Program-made: the position numbers and the translations under genes | Part shown: positions 1 to 5,837 of the stretch, one piece after another | Position numbering within the stretch: the stretch's first letter is position 1 | How the letters are laid out: each line of letters begins with the position of its first letter | DNA from: Verrucomicrobiota bacterium | Lineage (GTDB): Bacteria > Verrucomicrobiota > Verrucomicrobiia > Methylacidiphilales > Verrucolacustridaceae | Direction of reading: 5' to 3' | Assembly: GCA_010024525.1 (NCBI GenBank) | Contig: RGGS01000089.1 | Coordinates: forward strand, 1 to 6,100 | Length of the DNA: 6,100 nucleotides | The notes under the pieces: generated by a model | What the model was told of the DNA's origin: nothing | The model's input: the letters and a program-made list of their open reading frames with translations, nothing else | The model's database searches: none

Positions 1-1022
1 CCGGGGAAATCACCACCCGCGCCAAGCTCGATTACGACACTCTGGTCCGCTCCACCATCCGTGAAATCGGATATGTCCACGATGACGACGTCTTTCACGC
101 CGACCGCGTCCACATCATGAATGCCCTTACCGGTCAAAGTCCGGACATCGCCCAAGGCGTCGATGCCCGCAAGGTCTCAGGGAAAAAGAGCTCCGAGCAG
201 GGCGCGGGCGACCAAGGCCTGATGTTCGGCTTCGCCTGCCGCGAAACTCCCGAACTGATGCCCGCCCCCGTCATGTACTCCCACCGCCTCGGTCGCGAAC
301 TCAGCCGGATCCGGAAATCCGGCAAAGTGCCGTGGCTCCGGCCGGATGCCAAATCCCAGGTCTCCGTGGAGTACCGGAACCACAAGCCGGTTCGGATCAC
401 CGCCGTGGTGGTCTCCACCCAGCACTCCGAAGATGTCTCCCATCGCCAAATTGAAAAATTCATCATCGAAAAACTCATCCGCAAGGTTCTTCCCAAAGAC
501 ATGCTGGACGCCCGGACGGAATTCCTCGTCAACCCCACCGGGCGCTTCGTCGTGGGCGGCCCCGAAGGGGACAGCGGCCTGACCGGCAGGAAAATCATCG
601 TCGACACCTACGGCGGTGCCGGACGTCACGGCGGCGGAGCCTTCAGCGGCAAAGATCCAACCAAGGTGGATCGCAGTGCGGCCTATATGGGACGTTACGT
701 GGCCAAGAACATCGTGGCCGCCGGCTTGGCCGACCGGGTCGAGATCCAGTTCGCCTACGCCATCGGCTATCCCCGCCCCGTTTCAGTCTGCCTCGACACT
801 TTTGGCACGGAGAAAGTCCCCTTCTCCCGCCTTGAACGGGCAGTGAACCAGACTTTTGATTTCCGCCCCGCGGAAATCATCCGTCAGCTCCGTTTGCGAC
901 GGCCCATTTACTCGAAAACCACCAACTACGGCCACTTCGGCCATCGGGGCAATCCGGCTTACGCCCCGTGGGAGCATACGGACCGCGTCCGTGATCTCCG
1001 TCGTCATGCCGGCTTGCAATAA
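1..1022 (+). CDS. metK: S-adenosylmethionine synthetase, 5'-truncated by window edge
   Basis: Makes S-adenosylmethionine from ATP and methionine in the cytoplasm, releasing phosphate and pyrophosphate. The reading frame is open from base 3 and gives 339 visible residues. It begins GEITT, which normally sits about 50-55 residues into MetK, so only the N-terminal part with the HPDK signature lies outside the window. No start codon is visible; the ATG at 117 is internal, because conserved MetK sequence precedes it. Family hallmarks are clear: SPDIAQGVD, the ATP-binding loop GAGDQG (nucleotides 201-218), KSQVSVEY, NPTGRFVVGGPEGDSGLTGRK, and the phosphate-binding GGGAFSGKD (630-656) followed by PTKVDRSAAY. 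The total length of about 390 would be normal. It ends with TAA 26 bases before ahcY on the same strand, so the two are probably one operon. Nothing looks broken. The identification is secure; only the extent upstream is unknown. Confidence 0.97.
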   Translation, partial: GEITTRAKLDYDTLVRSTIREIGYVHDDDVFHADRVHIMNALTGQSPDIAQGVDARKVSGKKSSEQGAGDQGLMFGFACRETPELMPAPVMYSHRLGRELSRIRKSGKVPWLRPDAKSQVSVEYRNHKPVRITAVVVSTQHSEDVSHRQIEKFIIEKLIRKVLPKDMLDARTEFLVNPTGRFVVGGPEGDSGLTGRKIIVDTYGGAGRHGGGAFSGKDPTKVDRSAAYMGRYVAKNIVAAGLADRVEIQFAYAIGYPRPVSVCLDTFGTEKVPFSRLERAVNQTFDFRPAEIIRQLRLRRPIYSKTTNYGHFGHRGNPAYAPWEHTDRVRDLRRHAGLQ

Positions 1023-1048
1023 TCCAACCCACCCAGGAGAAAACCACC

Positions 1049-2497
1049 ATGAGCACCGCCACCCTCACCCCAAAAACCAAAGCCCCAAAGAATTTTACCG
1101 ACTACAAGGTCAAGGATCTCTCCTTGGCCGACTGGGGCCGCAAAGAAATTGAAATCGCCGAGAAGGAAATGCCCGGCCTGATGGCCATCCGCGAGAAGTA
1201 TGCCAAGAGCAAGCCTCTCGCCGGCGTACGCGTCACCGGTTCCCTTCACATGACCATCCAGACGGCCGTTCTGATCGAAACCTTCGTCGACTTGGGCGCC
1301 GATGTTCGCTGGGCCAGCTGCAACATCTTCTCCACCCAGGACCAGGCGGCCGCCGCGATTGCTGCCGCGGGAATTCCCGTCTTCGCCTGGAAGGGCGAAA
1401 CCCTCGAGGAATATTGGGACTGCACCTGGAAAGCCATCCTGAACAAGGACGGCAAAGGCCCGCAGCTGGTCATCGATGACGGCGGTGACGTTACTCTTTT
1501 TCTCCATAAGGGCTATGAGCTCGAGGAAGGAGATAATTGGGTCAATACCCCCAGCTCCAGCCACGAGGAGAAAGTCATCAAGGATCTCCTCAAGAAGGTC
1601 CACGCCGAAAGCCCCTATATTTTCCACGAGCTGGTCAAGGAGTGGAAAGGTGTCGCCGAGGAGACCACCACCGGGGTCCACCGTCTCTACAAACTCCAGG
1701 AACAGGCCAAACTCTTGGTTCCCGCCTTCAACGTCAATGACTCGGTCACCAAGTCCAAGTTCGACAACCTGTACGGCTGTCGCCACTCCCTGGTCGACGG
1801 GTTGAACCGCGCCCTCGACGTTATGATCTCCGGCAAGGTCGCCGTGGTCTGCGGATATGGCGACGTCGGCAAAGGCTCCGCCCAGTCCCTGCGCGGACAA
1901 GGCGCCCGGGTGATCGTCACGGAAATCGATCCGATCAACGCCCTCCAGGCCGCCATGGAAGGGTACGAGGTCACCACCATTGAGGAGACCCTAGGCCGAG
2001 CCGATATCTACATCACCACCACCGGCAACAAGGATGTCATCACCATCCAGCACCTTTCCAAGATGAAGGATCAGGCGGTGGTGGCAAACATCGGCCACTT
2101 CGACAACGAAATCCAGGTCGACAAGCTGAATAACTTCCCTGGGGTCAAAAGGGTCAACATCAAGCCCCAGCTCGACAAGTACGTCTTCCCCGACGGCCGC
2201 GAGCTCTTCCTCCTTGCCGAGGGACGCCTGGTCAACCTGGGCTGCGCCACCGGTCACCCCAGCTTTGTCATGAGCAACAGCTTCTCCAACCAGACCTTGG
2301 CAGCTCTTGACTTGTGGAAGAACCGCACGATCTACAAACCTGCCGTCTACGTCCTGCCCAAGAAGCTCGACGAGGAAGTGGCCCGGTTGCACCTGGAGAA
2401 GATCGGAGTGAAGTTGACCCAATTGACCAAGGAACAGTCCGATTACCTCGGCGTTCCGGTTGAGGGCCCCTTCAAGCCCGAGCACTACCGCTACTAA
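1049..2497 (+). CDS. ahcY: Adenosylhomocysteinase (S-adenosylhomocysteine hydrolase)
   Basis: Reversibly splits S-adenosylhomocysteine into adenosine and homocysteine using tightly bound NAD, which relieves product inhibition of methyltransferases. It is cytoplasmic and normally tetrameric. The 482-residue protein is full length for the long bacterial/plant form: it carries the extra segment around residues 150-195 (including WVNTPSSSHEEKV) that the 430-residue animal type lacks. Visible features in order: GSLHMTIQTAVLIETF with the catalytic-site His67; the signature SCNIFSTQDQ (90-99, where the family usually has DH); DDGGD (143-147); EETTTGVHRLY with Glu205; NDSVTKSKFDN with Lys235 and Asp239; Cys244; the NAD-binding loop GYGDVGKG (269-276); and the C-terminal LGVPVEGPFKPEHYRY that closes the neighbouring subunit's NAD site. 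The ATG start is supported by AGGAGA at 1035-1040, 8 bases upstream. It lies directly behind metK, completing a SAM-use-and-recycling pair. Confidence 0.98.
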   Translation: MSTATLTPKTKAPKNFTDYKVKDLSLADWGRKEIEIAEKEMPGLMAIREKYAKSKPLAGVRVTGSLHMTIQTAVLIETFVDLGADVRWASCNIFSTQDQAAAAIAAAGIPVFAWKGETLEEYWDCTWKAILNKDGKGPQLVIDDGGDVTLFLHKGYELEEGDNWVNTPSSSHEEKVIKDLLKKVHAESPYIFHELVKEWKGVAEETTTGVHRLYKLQEQAKLLVPAFNVNDSVTKSKFDNLYGCRHSLVDGLNRALDVMISGKVAVVCGYGDVGKGSAQSLRGQGARVIVTEIDPINALQAAMEGYEVTTIEETLGRADIYITTTGNKDVITIQHLSKMKDQAVVANIGHFDNEIQVDKLNNFPGVKRVNIKPQLDKYVFPDGRELFLLAEGRLVNLGCATGHPSFVMSNSFSNQTLAALDLWKNRTIYKPAVYVLPKKLDEEVARLHLEKIGVKLTQLTKEQSDYLGVPVEGPFKPEHYRY

Positions 2498-2645
2498 GCC
2501 CCGCTCTGTGAACCGATAGGGCAGGGTCGCTGACCTGCTTGCGGCAGCCTTGATCCGTCAGGGTTGCCCACTCGGTTTTTCATCAGCATGGCTTGCGAAG
2601 GGAAGCCCTTGGAGGGTGGGAAATGCGGCTCTGCGTAAACCTAGG
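2498..2645. other. Convergent intergenic region between ahcY and the TerC gene
   Basis: This 148-base gap separates two convergent genes. Its left half holds the probable ahcY terminator. The right half holds a small perfect hairpin, AAGGG-AAG-CCCTT (2598-2610), and the palindromic CCTAGGCTAGG (2640-2650), which overlaps the TerC stop codon. Neither is followed by a T-run on either strand, so I see no clear terminator for the leftward TerC transcript. I see no reading frame with coding character and no RNA gene here. Confidence 0.6.
2513..2580 (+). terminator. Probable intrinsic terminator after ahcY
   Basis: Outer stem CCGA-TA-GGGCA (2513-2523) pairs with TGCCC-AC-TCGG (2565-2575), with a 2x2 internal loop, and is followed at once by TTTTT (2576-2580). 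The 41 bases inside can form a second hairpin, CTGAC with GTCAG, itself enclosing CTGC with GCAG, so the structure is branched rather than a simple rod. It begins 15 bases after the ahcY stop and suits the end of the metK-ahcY transcript. The interrupted stem and short T-run make it a moderate call. It lacks a matching A-run on the left, so it does not look bidirectional. Confidence 0.5.
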
Positions 2646-3662
2646 CTAGGCCGGTTTTGGATTCTTTCGTGGAACCAAAAGCGACACCGCGATGGATCCC
2701 CCCACTAGCCCGAGAATGATGCCCAAGGACCAGGTAATCGGGAACTTTCCACCAAAGACCTCGTTCAACCAAGACAGCTTGAGCCCGACAAAGACCAACA
2801 CCAGCCCCAAGCCGTATTTGAGGAAATGGAATTTATCGATGACTCCCGCCAGAAGAAAATAGAGGGATCGCAGACCGAGGATGGCAAAAACATTGGAAGT
2901 CAGGACAATCAAGGGTTCCTTGGTCAAGGCAAAGATCGCCGGAACCGAATCCACGGCAAAAACGATGTCACAGACTTCAATAAAAAGCAGGGCCACCATC
3001 AAGGGAGTCGCCATCCACCGCCCGCCGACCCTCACCCAGAATCGCTCTCCTTCCACATGGGGATGAATCGGCAACCAACGCCGCAGAAGGCGGATCAAGA
3101 GGTTGGTGGAGGGATCGAGGGGCTTGTCGGGGGAGAAGAGGATCTTGGCTCCGGTCAAAACCAGAAAAATTCCGAAAAGAATCGAAACCCAGGCGATCTG
3201 CAACAACACCGACCCCAGCACAATAAAGATCACCCGAAAAAGAAGGGCTCCAAGGATCCCGTAAAAGAGAATTCGGTGCTGGTACTTCGCCGGGATGGCA
3301 AAAAAATTGAAAACCACGACGAAGATAAAGATGTTGTCCACGGCCAGGGACTTCTCCACGACAAAGCCGGTTAAAAACTCCAAGGCCGACTGGCGGGCTG
3401 CGGCCGAGGAGTCAAAACCCGGGATCACCGAAAGGCGCGGGTCACTGGCCAAAGCATGCTGGGCAAAGAAATAAAAACCAAAGTTGAAGAGGAAGGCCAA
3501 AGTGATCCAGACCACGCTCCAACCCGTCGCCTCCCGCAGGCTCACCTCATGGGCCTGCCGGTGGAATACCCCCAGATCCAAAGCCAGGATCAACAACACA
3601 AAGAGCAGGAAACCGACGTAAAACCAGAGGTAATCGGCAAAGGGAAACAATATCGTGGCCAT
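2646..3662 (-). CDS. alx: TerC/Alx-family integral membrane protein, probable metal (Mn2+) exporter
   Basis: Inner-membrane protein of the TerC family. Its best-known relative, E. coli Alx, is linked to manganese export and pH stress, while TerC itself is linked to tellurite resistance. The 338 residues match the Alx type in length and layout: about nine hydrophobic segments, roughly at residues 12-32, 48-67, 94-122, 131-153, 158-175, 218-246, 251-274, 282-300 and 310-331. Both family motif blocks are present: EKSLAVDNIFIF (103-114), and EVCDIVFAVDSVPAIFA (229-245) followed by TSNVFAILGLRSLYFLL (255-271). The buried acidic residues Glu103, Asp109, Glu229, Asp232 and Asp238 are in place, as expected for a cation transporter. 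I chose the ATG at 3662; a TTG immediately upstream (3665) is possible and lies 7 bases from a weak AAGAGA. It follows the exported-protein gene by about 39 bases and is probably co-transcribed with it. Substrate is inferred from the family only. Confidence 0.93.
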   Translation of the reverse strand: MATILFPFADYLWFYVGFLLFVLLILALDLGVFHRQAHEVSLREATGWSVVWITLAFLFNFGFYFFAQHALASDPRLSVIPGFDSSAAARQSALEFLTGFVVEKSLAVDNIFIFVVVFNFFAIPAKYQHRILFYGILGALLFRVIFIVLGSVLLQIAWVSILFGIFLVLTGAKILFSPDKPLDPSTNLLIRLLRRWLPIHPHVEGERFWVRVGGRWMATPLMVALLFIEVCDIVFAVDSVPAIFALTKEPLIVLTSNVFAILGLRSLYFLLAGVIDKFHFLKYGLGLVLVFVGLKLSWLNEVFGGKFPITWSLGIILGLVGGSIAVSLLVPRKNPKPA

Positions 3663-3669
3663 CAACGCT

Positions 3670-3702
3670 GTTTCTCTTGAATCCCCTGACGATGGGAGAA
3701 AC
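3670..3702 (-). promoter_or_regulatory. alx: Inverted repeat overlapping the TerC ribosome-binding region
   Basis: A perfect 7-bp inverted repeat, GTTTCTC (3670-3676) and GAGAAAC (3696-3702), spans the short gap between the exported-protein gene and the TerC gene, with a 19-base loop. On the minus-strand RNA the second arm contains the GAGAAA that is the only plausible Shine-Dalgarno sequence for the TerC start, so folding would hide it. This could couple or restrain translation, or it could be chance. The gap is far too short to hold a yybP-ykoY manganese riboswitch of the sort that precedes E. coli alx. Confidence 0.3.
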
Positions 3703-4553
3703 TAGAATCGCCTCGTGGATCGGGGATCAGGAACAATTCTGGTATTGTCGTAGGGGGAGTAACCGGCGGGTTGGCCGGGGGTCAGCGGGTTGCCGGCAGG
3801 TGGATTCTTCCCTTCCAACTGGGTTTTGTTCGCTGACGATGGCTTGGTGGCCTCCGTTTTGGCAGGGAGGCTGTAGGGGTCTTGGGAAATTTTTTTATAG
3901 GCCCCCGACGGAGGTTCAGGAGCTTTTGGCGGAACCATCATCCGGCCATCCGAAGAACTGCCGGGAGGCATGATGGGCTTGGCGCCGGACTGATAATCCT
4001 TTCCCATCGGGCTGGTGGAAGATGGTCCGGTAAAGGAATCAAAGCTGGGTTGCACCCGGCCGTCTCCTGCATCGCTGGCCCTTGGCTTGACCCCGTCCAT
4101 CCCCGTGACGGCCGGCAACTTGGCCTTGTCCGCCTCCACCAAGCTATCCGTTGAGCTTCTGGAAATAGCCGGATCTCCAGCGGCACTTTTCTTGCCGGTT
4201 TTTCGCTGCTCTTGGGCAGCCATCTGCTGGGTATTGGCCTCGGCCTGGGCCGCTTCTTCCTGCTGCTTTTTCTTGGCCGCCTCCTGCTTCTCCTGCACTC
4301 CCTGAGCAGCCCAATCCTGGTTCTTGTTTTTTTTCTCCTCTTGTTCAGGAGAGCGGAGTTGGGGAATCGAAAGCGAGGGGGCCGCGCCGCTGTCAGGCAG
4401 ACTGGCTTTGGGCTCGGCCGAATCAGTGTAGGGAAGCTTTTGCTCTGGCTTGGTGGAGGGCAGGTTTGCCAGATCTTCCATGCTTTGGGAAAAAACGGCC
4501 CAGGGAAAAAGGAGGACCAAAGCCAGCACTCGGATCTTCATGTTGAGGAACAT
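3702..4553 (-). CDS. Exported low-complexity protein of unknown function, Cys-free, with coiled-coil segment
   Basis: I do not recognise this 283-residue protein. It starts with a convincing signal peptide: a short basic start (MFLNMKIR), a hydrophobic core to about residue 21, then SQS, with cleavage likely around residues 22-24. There is no lipobox Cys, and the whole protein has no Cys at all. Residues 70-122 are rich in Glu, Lys, Gln and Ala and probably form a helical or coiled-coil segment. The rest (123-283) is rich in Pro, Ser, Gly, Lys and Asp and looks disordered, ending in a basic STRRF. It would act in the periplasm or outer envelope. The ATG at 4553 has GGAG 4 bases upstream; the ATG at 4541 (279 residues) lacks a good site, and the frame's extension upstream to 4757 would bury the signal peptide and overlap the divergent gene. 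It precedes the TerC gene by about 39 bases. It is probably a lineage-restricted envelope protein. Confidence 0.75.
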   Translation of the reverse strand: MFLNMKIRVLALVLLFPWAVFSQSMEDLANLPSTKPEQKLPYTDSAEPKASLPDSGAAPSLSIPQLRSPEQEEKKNKNQDWAAQGVQEKQEAAKKKQQEEAAQAEANTQQMAAQEQRKTGKKSAAGDPAISRSSTDSLVEADKAKLPAVTGMDGVKPRASDAGDGRVQPSFDSFTGPSSTSPMGKDYQSGAKPIMPPGSSSDGRMMVPPKAPEPPSGAYKKISQDPYSLPAKTEATKPSSANKTQLEGKNPPAGNPLTPGQPAGYSPYDNTRIVPDPRSTRRF

Positions 4554-4616
4554 AATTCTCCGTGTGCCCGCGTCAATCTTCCCCCCTTGGCCGGCATACA
4601 ATAAGATGCATCCATC
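4554..4616. promoter_or_regulatory. Divergent promoter region with candidate -10 box for the methyltransferase gene
   Basis: This 63-base gap between two divergently transcribed genes should hold at least one promoter. On the plus strand TACAAT (4597-4602) matches the sigma-70 -10 consensus at 5 of 6 positions, but no good -35 box lies 16-18 bases upstream. If used, transcription would start only about 8-9 bases before the TTG start codon, giving an almost leaderless mRNA. On the minus strand I found no convincing -10/-35 pair; a TTGACG at 4576-4571 lies too close to the gene to serve it. Confidence 0.3.
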
Positions 4617-5753
4617 TTGAATCCATCGCTTTCCAAGGAATTGGCGCAAAAGATCCGGGACTCCGGCCCGATTCGTTTCGACCTCTTTATGCAGTCTGCC
4701 CTCTACCACCCACAACATGGCTTTTACTCCTCCGGGTACACCCGGACGGGAATTCACGGGGATTTTCTGACCCCTGTTTCGGCCGGCCCTGTTTTGGGAC
4801 AGTTACTCGCGCGGCAAGTCGACGAGTGGCATGCCGCTTTGGGACGCCCCCCCTCCATCTGCCTCATGGAGCAGGGAGCGGATCGGGGGCTCCTCGCGGC
4901 AGACATACTGAACGCCATGATAACCCACCACCCAAAACTCAGGGGAGCCACTCAACTTCACCTCTTGGAGCCCTCCCCCGCCCTAACCGACCTACAGAGA
5001 AATACCCTGCGCAGCCTCCAAGGGCTTTTTCCCATCCATTGGCATCAGGATTCAGAATCCTTTTCCCCCCATGAGATTCCGTGTTTCTTCTACTCCTGCG
5101 AGCTGGTCGACAGCTTTCCCGTACGCATAGCCCGCCATCGACAGGGGGTTTGGCACGAACTTTTTGTCTCCTTGGAAAACGATCGGTTTGTCTGGCTCGA
5201 TCAGCCCGCCCTCTCGGACATCCTGAACGAACTTCATCGCTGGAGCGTCCCCTCCATGGAGGGCTTTAGCGCGGAGATCCGCCCGACGGCTGGAACATGG
5301 ATCCGCTCCGTGGCCCACCTGATCCAGCAAGGCCTGGTTCTGACCATGGACTACGGCCTTCCCTCCCCCGACCTCTATCACCCCTCCCGATCCGCGGGAA
5401 CTCTGGTGGCCATGCGGGAACACCGCCACACCTCGGATCCGCTGCAAGATCCCGGAAATCAGGATCTGACCGCCCACGTGAACTACACCGAGCTGATGCA
5501 GGAAGGGGAAAAAGGGGGATTACGATGCCTGGGTCTCACGGATTTTTCCCAAGCCTTAACCCGCTTGGCCGAGCCCATCCTGTCCGGAAAAGAAAAATGT
5601 TCGGAGAAATGGATCCGCAATTTTCAGCATCTCACCCACCCCGGTTTTTTTGGTAAAACCCACCAGATCCTGGTGCAGGGAAAAAACCTCCCTGAATCTT
5701 TCCATCCCTCAATCCTAAAATCGATATCCGCCTGCACGAATTCTTCCGGCTAA
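4617..5753 (+). CDS. MidA/NDUFAF7-type SAM-dependent methyltransferase (class I)
   Basis: Belongs to the SAM-dependent methyltransferase family of mitochondrial NDUFAF7 (MidA, formerly DUF185). NDUFAF7 methylates an arginine of the 49-kDa complex I subunit (NDUFS2, equivalent to NuoD) during assembly; the role of bacterial members is less certain. The 378 residues are normal length and collinear with the family: GPIRFDLFMQSALYHPQHGFY (17-37), GDFLTP (48-53), a SAM-loop region MEQGADRGLLAADIL (84-98), an acidic strand end LLEPSP (116-121), ELVDSFPV (162-169), MDYG (244-247), then GTLVAMREHR (261-270) and DLTAHVNYTEL (283-293). Two motifs depart from the usual form: ELGPGRG reads EQGADRG, and NExxDALPV reads CELVDSFPV. 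The start is a TTG; an in-frame stop at 4602 rules out a longer protein, and this start gives the normal N-terminus, but no clear ribosome-binding site precedes it. Its stop is 84 bases from convergent nuoA. Family call is firm, the target is inferred. Confidence 0.9.
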   Translation: MNPSLSKELAQKIRDSGPIRFDLFMQSALYHPQHGFYSSGYTRTGIHGDFLTPVSAGPVLGQLLARQVDEWHAALGRPPSICLMEQGADRGLLAADILNAMITHHPKLRGATQLHLLEPSPALTDLQRNTLRSLQGLFPIHWHQDSESFSPHEIPCFFYSCELVDSFPVRIARHRQGVWHELFVSLENDRFVWLDQPALSDILNELHRWSVPSMEGFSAEIRPTAGTWIRSVAHLIQQGLVLTMDYGLPSPDLYHPSRSAGTLVAMREHRHTSDPLQDPGNQDLTAHVNYTELMQEGEKGGLRCLGLTDFSQALTRLAEPILSGKEKCSEKWIRNFQHLTHPGFFGKTHQILVQGKNLPESFHPSILKSISACTNSSG

Positions 5754-5780
5754 AAAAGGCAGGTCGGTTCCGGCCAAGCC
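5752..5780 (-). terminator. Possible terminator for nuoA transcript, overlapping the methyltransferase stop
   Basis: Read on the minus strand, GGC-TT-GGCCGGAACCGACC-T-GCC forms an imperfect hairpin (5780-5758, one C-A mismatch and a small internal loop), followed directly by TTTTTT (5757-5752). It lies about 60 bases after the nuoA stop, where a leftward transcript should end before running into the methyltransferase gene. Stem quality is only moderate. Confidence 0.35.
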
Positions 5781-5834
5781 CATGGACATTTTGAATTGGG
5801 GAAGTTCGTCTATGCCGGACAACCGGAATCGGTC
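5762..5834 (+). repeat. Long inverted repeat in the convergent gap, better paired in the plus-strand RNA
   Basis: GGTCGGTTCCGG (5762-5773) and CCGGAATCGGTC (5823-5834) can form a 12-bp stem in plus-strand RNA, with nine Watson-Crick and three G-U pairs and a 49-base loop. In minus-strand RNA the same bases give three mismatches. It fills the gap between the methyltransferase stop and the nuoA stop. No T-run follows on the plus strand, so it is not a standard intrinsic terminator. It may protect the 3' end of the methyltransferase mRNA or be accidental. Confidence 0.35.
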
Positions 5835-5837
5835 AAC

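Noticed and set aside
117..1022. metK starting at the ATG at 117
   Set aside because: The frame is open to the left edge and the upstream residues (GEITT, REIGY, DDVFHADRV) are conserved MetK sequence, so this ATG is internal.
1004..1900. Open 298-residue minus-strand frame inside ahcY
   Set aside because: It lies wholly antisense to metK/ahcY, whose protein sequence is strongly conserved. The frame has no recognisable domain and reflects GC-rich codon bias.
2598..2610. Perfect AAGGG-AAG-CCCTT hairpin after the TerC gene
   Set aside because: The stem is only 5 bp and no T-run follows on either strand, so I do not call it a terminator.
2826..3374. Open 182-residue plus-strand frame inside the TerC gene
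   Set aside because: It is antisense to a clear membrane-protein family member, and its highly charged, Gly/Gln/Asn/Lys-rich composition is typical of the reverse complement of hydrophobic codons.
4554..4757. 68-residue N-terminal extension of the exported protein
   Set aside because: It would place the signal peptide internally and overlap the start of the divergent methyltransferase gene. A Shine-Dalgarno sequence supports the ATG at 4553.
4562..5074. Open 170-residue plus-strand frame overlapping the methyltransferase gene start
   Set aside because: It is out of frame with the conserved methyltransferase, is rich in Pro, Arg and Ser as shadow frames usually are, and has no ribosome-binding site.
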